64,000 nucleotides of DNA from Streptomyces fumanus. GTDB taxonomy: Bacteria > Actinomycetota > Actinomycetes > Streptomycetales > Streptomycetaceae. This document shows, in pieces, positions 32,774 through 40,194 of this stretch (its first letter is position 1; the number at the start of each line of letters is the position of its first letter). Below the pieces are notes generated by a model. The model ran no database searches and was not told the origin of the DNA. It saw only the letters and a list, made by a program, of their open reading frames with translations. The translations under genes and the position numbers were made by a program. The stretch is taken from positions 124,001 through 188,000 of the forward strand of contig NZ_BNBI01000010.1 of NCBI RefSeq assembly GCF_014655295.1. The letters run 5' to 3'.

Positions 32774-34135
32774 ATGGACCGCCGCATTTTCGGGCTGGAG
32801 AACGAGTACGGCGTCACGTGCACGTTCAGGGGACAGCGCCGCCTGTCGCCTGACGAGGTGGCGCGGTACCTCTTCCGCCGTGTCGTGTCATGGGGCCGCA
32901 GCAGCAATGTCTTTCTGCGCAACGGCGCCCGCCTCTATCTCGACGTCGGATCACATCCGGAATACGCCACACCCGAATGTGACAACGTGATCGAACTCGT
33001 CACCCACGACAAGGCGGGCGAGCGCATTCTCGAAGGACTCCTGGTGGACGCCGAACGACGCCTGCACGAGGAGGGAATCGCGGGCGACGTCTACCTGTTC
33101 AAGAACAACACCGACTCGGCGGGCAACTCCTACGGGTGCCACGAGAACTACCTGGTGGCCCGGCACGGGGAGTTCTCCCGGCTCGCGGACATCCTGATCC
33201 CGTTCCTGGTGACGCGGCAGTTGCTCTGCGGCGCCGGGAAGGTGCTGCAGACGCCGCGCGGTGCGGTGTACTGCGTCAGCCAGCGCGCCGAGCACATCTG
33301 GGAGGGCGTCTCCTCGGCGACCACCCGCTCCCGGCCGATCATCAACACCCGCGACGAGCCGCACGCCGACGCCGAGCGCTACCGCCGGCTGCACGTCATC
33401 GTCGGCGACTCGAACATGTCCGAGACGACCATGCTGCTCAAGGTCGGCGCCACCGACCTGGTGCTGCGCATGATCGAGGCCGGCACGGTGATGCGCGACC
33501 TCACCCTGGAGAACCCCATCCGGGCGATCCGCGAGGTCAGCCACGACATCACCGGGCGACGCAAGGTGCGCCTGGCCAGCGGCCGCGAAGCCTCCGCCCT
33601 GGAGGTGCAGCGCGAGTACTACGAGAAGGCCGTGGACTTCTGCGAGCGCCGGGGCATCCGCACCGGCACCGTCGAGCGGGTGCTGGAGCTGTGGGGCCGC
33701 ACCCTGGACGCGATCGAGTCCGAGGACCTCGACCGCATCGACACCGAGATCGACTGGGTCATGAAGTACAAGCTCATCGAGCGGTACCGCACCAAGCACA
33801 ACATGACCATGTCGCATCCGCGGGTCGCCCAGATAGACCTCGCCTACCACGACATCCACCGCCGCCGTGGCCTGTACTACCTGCTGGAGAAGAAGGGCCA
33901 GGCCGCCCGGGTCGCCAACGACTTGAAGATCTTCGAGGGCAAGTCCGTGCCCCCGCAGACCACTCGGGCCCGGCTGCGCGGCGACTTCATCCGGCGGGCC
34001 CAGGAGCAGCGCCGCGACTTCACGGTCGACTGGGTCCACCTCAAGCTCAACGACCAGGCCCAGCGCACGGTGTTGTGCAAGGACCCGTTCCGCTCCGTCG
34101 ACGACCGCGTGGAGAAGCTGATCGCCGGCATGTAG
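32774..34135 (+). CDS. pafA: Pup-protein ligase
   Basis: PafA uses ATP to join the C-terminal glutamate of Pup to lysine side chains of target proteins. The 453-residue sequence shares the Dop fold: GLENEYGVT (metal-binding glutamates), GARLYLDVGSHPEYATPE, NNTDSAGNSYGCHENYL, SRPIINTRDEPHADAERYRRLHVIVGDSNMSE. It lacks the Dop-specific loop of about 30 residues, which marks it as the ligase. The ATG at 32774 has no ribosome binding site but a -10 box at the leaderless distance. A strong terminator follows at 34166-34194. Confidence 0.97.
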   Translation: MDRRIFGLENEYGVTCTFRGQRRLSPDEVARYLFRRVVSWGRSSNVFLRNGARLYLDVGSHPEYATPECDNVIELVTHDKAGERILEGLLVDAERRLHEEGIAGDVYLFKNNTDSAGNSYGCHENYLVARHGEFSRLADILIPFLVTRQLLCGAGKVLQTPRGAVYCVSQRAEHIWEGVSSATTRSRPIINTRDEPHADAERYRRLHVIVGDSNMSETTMLLKVGATDLVLRMIEAGTVMRDLTLENPIRAIREVSHDITGRRKVRLASGREASALEVQREYYEKAVDFCERRGIRTGTVERVLELWGRTLDAIESEDLDRIDTEIDWVMKYKLIERYRTKHNMTMSHPRVAQIDLAYHDIHRRRGLYYLLEKKGQAARVANDLKIFEGKSVPPQTTRARLRGDFIRRAQEQRRDFTVDWVHLKLNDQAQRTVLCKDPFRSVDDRVEKLIAGM

Positions 34136-34165
34136 GCGACCGGCGGAAAAGCCGGAACGCCACAC

Positions 34166-34198
34166 GGGCGCCGTACGTTCCTCGTACGGCGCCCTTCT
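34166..34198 (+). terminator. pafA terminator
   Basis: GGGCGCCGTACG (34166-34177) and CGTACGGCGCCC (34183-34194) form a perfect 12-bp stem with loop TTCCT, followed by TTCT, 30 bases after the pafA stop. Confidence 0.85.
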
Positions 34199-34258
34199 CA
34201 CGCCGTAGAGTTGCGCGCACGCCATCAGCCGAGATCGACCGATTACGAGGCCCCCATC

Positions 34259-35260
34259 GTGCGCCGACGCTCACTCCTCATCGCCGTACCCACCGGACTG
34301 GCCACCCTCGCCGCATGCGGTGACGACGGTGGCGAGGGGAGCAAGGCCAGTGACAGCCCCTCGCCCTCGGCGTCGGCCAGCTCCTCGGCGCCGCCGCCGA
34401 AGATCGTCGACGGCCCGCTGCCGGAGATCACCAAGGGCACGAAGTTCGACCAGAAGCCGACCGTGGCCAAGGGGCCCGGCGACCCCTCCGGCCAGCTCGC
34501 GGTGAAGACGGTCATCGCCGGCGGCGGCAAGAGCATCGCCGAGAACGACTTCGTCGTGGCCAACTACCTCGGCCAGATCTGGTCCACCGCCAAGGTCTTC
34601 GACAACTCCTACGACCGGGGCACCCCGCTCGCCCTCCAGTTGGCCCAGGGCAGCATCATCGAGGGCTGGCGGTACGCGCTCACCGGCAAGAAGACCGGCA
34701 GCCGCCTGCTGTTCTCCGTCCCGCCCGCCTGGGGCTACGGCGAGCAGGGCAACGAGCAGGCGGGCATCAAGGGCACCGACACGCTGGTCTTCGTCGTCGA
34801 CGTCCGGGACAGCTTCAACGCCAAGAGCTCCGCCGAGGGCGAGGAGGTCGCCCAGGACGACACCGCGCTGCCCAAGGTCGGCACCAACACCGACGGCAAG
34901 GCGCCCTCCATCGAGGTGCCCGACACCGACGCGCCCACGAAGCTGGTCGCGGAGTACGTCCTGGAGGGCGACGGCGCCGAGGTGGGCGCCGAGGACAGCG
35001 TCCTGGTGCAGTACAAGGGCGTGATCTGGGACAGCGGCAAGGAGTTCGACTCCACGTACAGCCGCAAGCAGTTGACGTCGTTCTCGCTCCAGCAGGTCGT
35101 CAAGGGCTGGGCGCAGGGCCTGACCGGCAAGAAGGTCGGCAGCCGCGTCCTCATCGTCATCCCGCCGAAGCTGGGCTACGGCGACAGCCCGCCCGACGGC
35201 AGCGGCATCGAGAAGGACTCCACCCTGGTCTTCTCGGTCGACATCCTGGCCAAGATGTGA
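34259..35260 (+). CDS. Lipoprotein with two FKBP-type prolyl isomerase domains
   Basis: This 333-residue protein is an FKBP-type peptidyl-prolyl cis-trans isomerase outside the membrane. The signal begins MRRRSLL and ends in a lipobox LAAC with C20 lipidated. A Ser/Pro-rich linker (about 28-50) follows. Two FKBP domains cover about 90-200 and 225-333; each has the pattern V-x-Y-x-G, D-S-(Y), G-W-x-x-(A/G)-L-(T)-G-K-K-x-G-S-R and P-P-x-x-G-Y-G. It should help fold exported proteins. The GTG at 34259 follows GAGG. It is followed 60 bases later by a cytosolic single-domain FKBP gene. Confidence 0.93.
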   Translation: MRRRSLLIAVPTGLATLAACGDDGGEGSKASDSPSPSASASSSAPPPKIVDGPLPEITKGTKFDQKPTVAKGPGDPSGQLAVKTVIAGGGKSIAENDFVVANYLGQIWSTAKVFDNSYDRGTPLALQLAQGSIIEGWRYALTGKKTGSRLLFSVPPAWGYGEQGNEQAGIKGTDTLVFVVDVRDSFNAKSSAEGEEVAQDDTALPKVGTNTDGKAPSIEVPDTDAPTKLVAEYVLEGDGAEVGAEDSVLVQYKGVIWDSGKEFDSTYSRKQLTSFSLQQVVKGWAQGLTGKKVGSRVLIVIPPKLGYGDSPPDGSGIEKDSTLVFSVDILAKM

Positions 35261-35320
35261 CGCCCCGGGGATGTAAGACTTGGCCCGTTGCCTTTCCGCA
35301 GACAAGCAGGAGCTAGAAAC

Positions 35321-35692
35321 GTGAGCATCGACAAGCCCGAGATCGACTTCCCGGGCGGCGAGCCCCCGGCGGACCTCGAGATCAAGGACATCTGGGAGGG
35401 CGACGGCGCGGTGGCGCAGGCGGGCCAGACCGTCACCGTCCACTACGTGGGCGTGGCCTTCTCCACCGGCGAGGAGTTCGACGCGAGCTGGAACCGGGGC
35501 ACTCCGTTCCGCTTCCCGCTGGGCGCCGGCCGCGTCATCGCCGGCTGGGACCAGGGCGTGCAGGGCATGAAGGTCGGCGGGCGCCGCCAGTTGACCATCC
35601 CGGCCCACCTCGCCTACGGCAACCAGAGCCCGACCCCGGCGATCAAGCCCGGCGAGACGCTGATCTTCGTCGTCGACCTCCTCGGGGTCTGA
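35321..35692 (+). CDS. FKBP-type peptidyl-prolyl isomerase, cytosolic
   Basis: This 123-residue single-domain FKBP accelerates proline isomerisation. The active-site set is complete: VHYVGVAFSTGEEFDASW (Y and D), FRFPLGAGRVIAGWDQGVQGMKVGGRR, PAHLAYGNQ and IFVVDLL. No signal peptide is present. The GTG at 35321 with AGGAG upstream was chosen; the frame extends to 35288 without support. A terminator with a T-tract follows. It lies between pafA and pafB, next to the lipoprotein FKBP. Confidence 0.95.
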   Translation: MSIDKPEIDFPGGEPPADLEIKDIWEGDGAVAQAGQTVTVHYVGVAFSTGEEFDASWNRGTPFRFPLGAGRVIAGWDQGVQGMKVGGRRQLTIPAHLAYGNQSPTPAIKPGETLIFVVDLLGV

Positions 35693-35763
35693 CGGCCGCA
35701 CCACCCCCCGCGGGTGCGCGGGTCCGCGTACCGGCCGGTGCGGGATCCGATCGGAGACGATCG

Positions 35764-35804
35764 GCCGGGGCCCATGCCTGTCCGGGCATGGGCCCTCGGC
35801 TTTT
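35764..35804 (+). terminator. Terminator with T-tract before pafB
   Basis: GGGCCCATGCC (35768-35778) pairs perfectly with GGCATGGGCCC (35785-35795), extended by GCCG/CGGC with one bulge and followed by TTTTG. It ends the FKBP transcript. Confidence 0.85.
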
Positions 35805-35824
35805 GCCACGACACCCCGGGGCGG

Positions 35825-35830
35825 TACGGT
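35825..35830 (+). promoter_or_regulatory. -10 box TACGGT before pafB
   Basis: TACGGT lies 37 bases before the pafB ATG and downstream of the terminator, so pafBC probably starts here. The leader contains a clear AAGGAGGCGAAGG ribosome binding region. Confidence 0.4.
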
Positions 35831-35867
35831 CACGGTCAAAGGGACGACAAGGAGGCGAAGGGCGTCG

Positions 35868-36869
35868 ATGGCCATTGCCAAGGCCGAGCGGCTGATGAAC
35901 CTGGCGCTGTGCCTGCTGGGCACCCGCCGGCCGCTCAGCAAGCGCGAACTGCGCGAGTCCATCGAGGCTTACGTCGAGGCGTTCGGGCCGGGCGGCGGCG
36001 CGCCCCTCGGACCCGACCAGCCCGCCTCCGGCTCCGACGACGCCTTCAACCGCATGTTCGAGCGGGACAAGGACGACCTGCGCGAACTGGGCCTGGTCAT
36101 CGAGACCGTCGAGAGCCTCGACGGCGAGGTCGGCTACCTCGCCCGCCGGGACAGCAACCGGCTGCCGCCCATCACCCTGGACGCCGAGGAGGCCGCCGCC
36201 CTGGGCCTGGCCGCCAAGGTGTGGCAGCAGGCCCGGCTGGCCGGCGCGGCCAGCGGCGCCCTGCAGAAGCTGCGCGCCGCCGGACTGCCCGAGGACGTCG
36301 ACCCCTACGAGGCGCACAGCGCCCTGGAACCGCGCATCCCCGTGCACGAGGCGGCCTTCGAGCCGCTGATGCTGGCCTGCCGCGACCGCCGCCCGGTCGT
36401 CTTCGAGTACCGCAAGGCCACCGCCGCCCACCCCGAGACCCGGCACGTCGAGCCCTGGGCGCTGGAGTGCTGGCGCGGCCACTGGTACCTGGCCGGTTTC
36501 GACCGCGACCGCGGTGCCGAGCGCGTCTTCCGGCTCTCCCGGATCACCGGCAAGGTCCGCTCGCGCGCCGGGCGGTTCACCGCGCCGGTGCCCGATGTCG
36601 TCACCGTCCGTGAGACCGTCGCGGGCTGGGCGGGGGAGACCGCCGACCGCTCCGCGCTGATCCGGCTGCGCGCGGGCGCCGGCTACCCCCTTCGAGCGAA
36701 GGCCACGGCGGTGCGGGAACTCGGCGACGGCTGGGACGAGTTGGAGATTCCGTACGGGCACGGCCTGGACGCCTGGCTGGTGGAGTTCGGGCCCGACGTG
36801 GTGGTCCTGGAGCCGGCCGAGCTGCGGGCCGACGTGGTCGACCGGCTGCGTGCCGTGGCCAAGGGCTGA
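35868..36869 (+). CDS. pafB: WYL-domain transcriptional regulator PafB
   Basis: PafB is one half of the PafBC activator, which in mycobacteria turns on the LexA-independent DNA-damage response. The 333 residues have an N-terminal winged helix (AERLMNLALCLLGTRRPLSKRELRESI), a central WYL domain (RRPVVFEYRKATAAHPETRHVEPWALECWRGHWYLAGFD, with the RxxxR-type ligand-binding residues in RVFRLSRI) and the C-terminal extension. The start is ATG at 35868. pafC begins 18 bases after its stop. Despite the name, the pair is not part of the Pup ligation reaction. Confidence 0.95.
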   Translation: MAIAKAERLMNLALCLLGTRRPLSKRELRESIEAYVEAFGPGGGAPLGPDQPASGSDDAFNRMFERDKDDLRELGLVIETVESLDGEVGYLARRDSNRLPPITLDAEEAAALGLAAKVWQQARLAGAASGALQKLRAAGLPEDVDPYEAHSALEPRIPVHEAAFEPLMLACRDRRPVVFEYRKATAAHPETRHVEPWALECWRGHWYLAGFDRDRGAERVFRLSRITGKVRSRAGRFTAPVPDVVTVRETVAGWAGETADRSALIRLRAGAGYPLRAKATAVRELGDGWDELEIPYGHGLDAWLVEFGPDVVVLEPAELRADVVDRLRAVAKG

Positions 36870-36887
36870 GGGGGAGCGGACAACACA

Positions 36888-37958
36888 GTGGCAGGCAAAC
36901 CGGTCAGGCCCACGAGCGCCATCGACCAGACCCGGCGGATGCTCTCCCTGGTGACCTATCTGCGCGAGCGGCCCGGCGCCCGGATCGAGGACGTGGCGCG
37001 CGCCTTCGGCGTCACCGAGGACGAGCTGGTCTCCGACCTCGACGTGCTGCCCATGTGCGGCACCAGCTTCCGCGGCGGCGACCTGCTCGACATCGACACC
37101 GACGGCGAGCGCATCTGGTGGCACAACCCGGCCGCCCTCGGCGCCGACGCCGCCGAGCCGCTGCGCCTGGCCGCCGACGAGGCCACCGCCCTGCTGGTCG
37201 CCGCCCGTGCCGTGGCCACCCTGCCCGGCCTGCGCGAGAGCGACCGGCAGGCGCTGCTGCGGGCCACCGCCAAGGTGGAGGCCGCGGCCGGCGAGGCGGC
37301 CGGCGCCAGCTCCCGGCTGTCGGTGACCTTCGAGTCGGAGGGCGGCGTCTTCGCCGACGTCGACCGGGCCATCTCCGAGCGGCGCCGCCTGTGGATCCGC
37401 TACTACTCACCGGCCCGCGACGAGGTCACCGAGCGCGAGATCGACCCGATCCGCCTGGTCAGCGTCGGCCACACCTATGTGGAGGCGTGGTGCCGGCGCT
37501 CCGAGGCCCGGCGCACCTTCCGGCTCGACCGGGTCGCCGAGATCAAGATCCTGGACGAGCCCTCCGCGCCGCCGGAAGTAGAGCTGCGGGACCTGTCCGA
37601 GGCCCTGGTGCAGCCCGCCGCCGAGGACCCCGAGGTCGTCATCGAGGTCGGGCCGGGCGGCCGCTGGGTCGCCGAGTACTACCCGCACGACAGCGCCGAG
37701 GAGCTGGCCGACGGCGGGCTGCGCATCACCCTGCGCACCCCCGACCCGGCCTCGCTCAAGCGCCTGGCGCTGCGGCTCGGACGGGACGGCCGGATCACGG
37801 CGCCGCCCGAGCTGGCCGACAGCGCCCGGCGGGCGGCCCGCGAGGCGCTGGCGGCGTACGACGGGATCGAGGCGGTGGCGGCGGGCCGCGCCCCGGCGGT
37901 GCCGGTGGGGCCCGCGGTCCAGGACGGGCAGGACGACAGGCAGGAGCAGACGCGTTGA
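36888..37958 (+). CDS. pafC: WYL-domain transcriptional regulator PafC
   Basis: PafC is the partner of PafB. The 356 residues show a winged helix (RRMLSLVTYLRERPGARIEDVARAFGVTEDELVSDLDVL), a WYL domain (RRRLWIRYYSPARDEVTEREIDPIRLVSVGHTYVEAWCRRSEARRTFRLDRV) and a C-terminal extension, ending in a Gly/Gln-rich tail of 30 residues. The GTG at 36888 lies shortly after a GGGGGAG site. The stop TGA overlaps the TTG start of the next small gene (TTGA), so three genes are coupled here. Confidence 0.95.
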   Translation: MAGKPVRPTSAIDQTRRMLSLVTYLRERPGARIEDVARAFGVTEDELVSDLDVLPMCGTSFRGGDLLDIDTDGERIWWHNPAALGADAAEPLRLAADEATALLVAARAVATLPGLRESDRQALLRATAKVEAAAGEAAGASSRLSVTFESEGGVFADVDRAISERRRLWIRYYSPARDEVTEREIDPIRLVSVGHTYVEAWCRRSEARRTFRLDRVAEIKILDEPSAPPEVELRDLSEALVQPAAEDPEVVIEVGPGGRWVAEYYPHDSAEELADGGLRITLRTPDPASLKRLALRLGRDGRITAPPELADSARRAAREALAAYDGIEAVAAGRAPAVPVGPAVQDGQDDRQEQTR

Positions 37959-38248
37959 GCGAGTCGGCGGGGCCCGGCGGGCCGGGCATGACGGTGGCGT
38001 CCGCGTTCGCGGGGATGACGAGCGTGCCGCCGGTGGTGTTCCGGGCGGGCTGCCCGGACTGCCGGGGCCGCTTCGAGCTGGCCGCGAGCGCCCTGCGGCT
38101 GGCCATCGGCGCCACCAGCCGGACCACGTTCTACTCGTTCACCTGCCCCGACTGCCGGACCACCGTCCGCAAGCCGGCGGGGGAGCGGATCGTGGAGCTG
38201 CTCACCGGCGGCGGGGTGCGCACCCTGCGGCTGCACTCCACCGCGTAG
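37955..38248 (+). CDS. Small zinc-ribbon protein
   Basis: This 97-residue protein has two CPDC pairs (GCPDCRGRF and TCPDCRTTV) about 30 residues apart, the ligand set of a zinc ribbon. Its role is unknown; a DNA- or protein-binding accessory to PafBC is possible because the genes are coupled. The TTG at 37955 overlaps the pafC stop and has AGGAG seven bases upstream. An ATG at 37988 is an alternative that would drop 11 residues. Confidence 0.75.
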   Translation: MSESAGPGGPGMTVASAFAGMTSVPPVVFRAGCPDCRGRFELAASALRLAIGATSRTTFYSFTCPDCRTTVRKPAGERIVELLTGGGVRTLRLHSTA

Positions 38249-38279
38249 CACCGGTGCACGGCCGGGGCGCCCGACGGTC

Positions 38280-38285
38280 TAGGCT
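38280..38285 (+). promoter_or_regulatory. -10 box TAGGCT for a leaderless small gene
   Basis: TAGGCT ends seven bases before the ATG at 38293, and no ribosome binding site is present. Confidence 0.5.
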
Positions 38286-38292
38286 CGTGCCC

Positions 38293-38487
38293 ATGTTCTG
38301 GCCGATGCTCGCGATTGCCATGGGGTTTCTGGGTCTCGCCGTTCTCGGGGTGCTCGCCGTACGGGTGTTCGTCGAGGCGCAGAGGCTGGGCCGGCAGGTC
38401 GCCGACTCCACCCGCCGGATCAACCGGGCCGCGGAGGACCTGGAGCGGGCCGCCGCCAGTGCGGGCCGGGCCGTGGACGCGCTGTGA
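38293..38487 (+). CDS. Small single-pass membrane protein
   Basis: This 64-residue protein has one membrane helix (about residues 4-24, MLAIAMGFLGLAVLGVLAVRVF) followed by a charged amphipathic helix (EAQRLGRQVADSTRRINRAAEDLERAAASAGRAVDAL), as in small membrane proteins with a cytosolic coiled coil. Function unknown. The ATG at 38293 has a -10 box at leaderless distance. It lies between the PafBC-linked zinc-ribbon gene and tatA. Similar small genes occur upstream of tatA in other streptomycetes as far as I recall. Confidence 0.65.
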   Translation: MFWPMLAIAMGFLGLAVLGVLAVRVFVEAQRLGRQVADSTRRINRAAEDLERAAASAGRAVDAL

Positions 38488-38802
38488 CGCATCCGGCAGG
38501 CCGGGCGGCGCGCCCCGGGAAGCGCCAGGCCCGCGGCCGGTGCGCCGGAACCGGGCGGTCCACGGGACCCCGCTGACGCGTGTTCCGGGCCGCTTCGCCC
38601 TGTCATCCGGCCGGACCGGACAGGTACGCTGCTGGTCGCGGACCGGAAAACGAGGCCCGGTCGCGGACGGGAGTACGCACGGGGATTGCCTCACGTTTAC
38701 CCCCGAGCGTTACGATCGCTGCACAACACGGCCGTTCAGACGCAGGTCCGACCGGCCGGACAGCACCCCCACCCAGCCGCCTCGGTGAGAAGGTAAAGAC
38801 TT
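38488..38802 (+). promoter_or_regulatory. tatA upstream region
   Basis: This 315-base gap has no supported gene. Two -10-like boxes are visible: TACGCT near 38622 and TACGAT at 38711-38716, the latter with TTGCCT 19 bases upstream (38686-38691). The latter gives a leader of roughly 85 bases ending in AGAAGG before tatA. Confidence 0.4.
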
Positions 38803-39087
38803 ATGTTCGGAAGGCTCGGCGCCCCCGAGATCATTCTCATCCTCGTCGTCATCATCCTGCTGTTCGGCGCGAAGAAGCTTCCCGACATGGCGCGGTCGCT
38901 CGGCAAGTCCGCGCGCATCCTCAAGAGCGAGGCCAAGGCGATGAAGGACGACAACAAGTCCGCCGCCCCGGCCGACCCGCCGGCCACCGGCGAGCAGTCC
39001 GCGTCGCAGCGCACCATCCAGGCCGCCCCCGGCGACGTGACCAGCTCCCGCCCGGTCACCGAGCCGACGGACACGACCAAGCGCTGA
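38803..39087 (+). CDS. tatA: Twin-arginine translocase subunit TatA
   Basis: TatA forms the protein-conducting part of the Tat pathway, which exports folded proteins. The 94 residues have the usual layout: an N-terminal membrane helix (PEIILILVVIILLFG), the FGAKKLPDMARSLG hinge and amphipathic helix, and an unstructured, polar C-terminus. The ATG at 38803 follows AGAAGG. tatC is 48 bases downstream. At least one protein in this window, the propeller protein at 3623, carries a Tat signal. Confidence 0.96.
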   Translation: MFGRLGAPEIILILVVIILLFGAKKLPDMARSLGKSARILKSEAKAMKDDNKSAAPADPPATGEQSASQRTIQAAPGDVTSSRPVTEPTDTTKR

Positions 39088-39135
39088 CGCGGGGCCGGTG
39101 ACCTCCGGCCCGCCCGCACGAGATGGGAACGTGGG

Positions 39136-40086
39136 TTGCTGAAGCCTGCCCGCAACAAGGAGAGAGATCCCGAGGGGCGGATGCCCCTCGCGGAACACCT
39201 TCGTGAGCTCCGCAACCGGCTCGCGAAGGCGCTGCTGGCGATCGTCGCCGTCACGATCGTCGCCGCCTTCTTCTACACCGACATCATCAACATGATCACC
39301 CGGCCGATCCTCGAATCGGTCGGCTGTGAGAAGACGTTCGACCAACTGGCGAAGTCGACGTCGGGCGAGCCCTGCGCGCAGATCACCATCAACGGTCTGC
39401 TCACCCCCTTCACCCTGGCGCTGAAGGTGTCGCTGATGGCCGGTGTCGTGGCGGCCTCCCCGGTCTGGCTGTACCAGCTCTGGGCGTTCGTCGCCCCCGG
39501 TCTGCACCGGCACGAGAAGAAGTACGCCTACGCCTTCGTCGCCACCGGCGCCCCGCTGTTCGTCATCGGCGCCTACTTCGCGTACTCGGTCCTGCCCACC
39601 ACGGCGAAGGTCCTGCTCGACTTCACCCCGGGCAACACCACCAACCTGCTGCCGCTGGACGACCTGCTCGACCTCGTCCTGCGCATGGTGCTCGTCTTCG
39701 GCCTCTCCTTCGAGCTTCCGCTGCTGCTGGTCTTCCTCAACCTCACCGGTGTGCTCACCGGCAAGCGGATGCTCGGCTGGTGGCGCGGGATGATCATGGG
39801 CATCACCCTCTTCGCGGCCATCGCCACGCCGAGCACCGACCCGGTGACCATGCTGCTGCTGGCCGGGCCGATCTGGGTGCTGTACTTCGCAGCGGTCCTC
39901 TTCTCGCTGCTGAACGACCGCCGCAGGCGCCGGCAGGAGGCCCTGGGCCCCGCCGACGACGAAGCCTCCGACCTCGACCTCACCCCCGAGGACATCGGCG
40001 AGATCGAACCCGTCACCACCAGCGCCCCCGCCCTGCCCGAGCAGTCCCGCACCGACCGGGTCAACGGGTACGACGACGTGACGTGA
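39136..40086 (+). CDS. tatC: Twin-arginine translocase subunit TatC
   Basis: TatC is the Tat receptor that recognises the RR signal. The 316 residues include the conserved MPLAEHLRELRNRL start, six membrane helices and the loop FVAPGLHRHEKKYA with the conserved glutamate. The C-terminal 60 residues are acidic and unstructured. The TTG at 39136 gives MLKPARNKERDPEGRMPLAEHL, matching streptomycete TatC; the ribosome binding region is GATGGGAACG. It forms an operon with tatA and ends before a strong hairpin. Confidence 0.95.
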   Translation: MLKPARNKERDPEGRMPLAEHLRELRNRLAKALLAIVAVTIVAAFFYTDIINMITRPILESVGCEKTFDQLAKSTSGEPCAQITINGLLTPFTLALKVSLMAGVVAASPVWLYQLWAFVAPGLHRHEKKYAYAFVATGAPLFVIGAYFAYSVLPTTAKVLLDFTPGNTTNLLPLDDLLDLVLRMVLVFGLSFELPLLLVFLNLTGVLTGKRMLGWWRGMIMGITLFAAIATPSTDPVTMLLLAGPIWVLYFAAVLFSLLNDRRRRRQEALGPADDEASDLDLTPEDIGEIEPVTTSAPALPEQSRTDRVNGYDDVT

Positions 40087-40093
40087 CGCCTTC

Positions 40094-40124
40094 CCGGACC
40101 GCGCGCCCCGGCGGCGCGGTCCGG
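40094..40124 (+). terminator. tatC terminator
   Basis: CCGGACCGCGC (40094-40104) pairs perfectly with GCGCGGTCCGG (40114-40124), 8 bases after the tatC stop. Confidence 0.75.
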
Positions 40125-40194
40125 CGCCCCGCGCGCCCCGATCCGGATAATGATCGTCCTGTTGTCAGTGCGGCCCGGTACGCTCGAAAGCACG

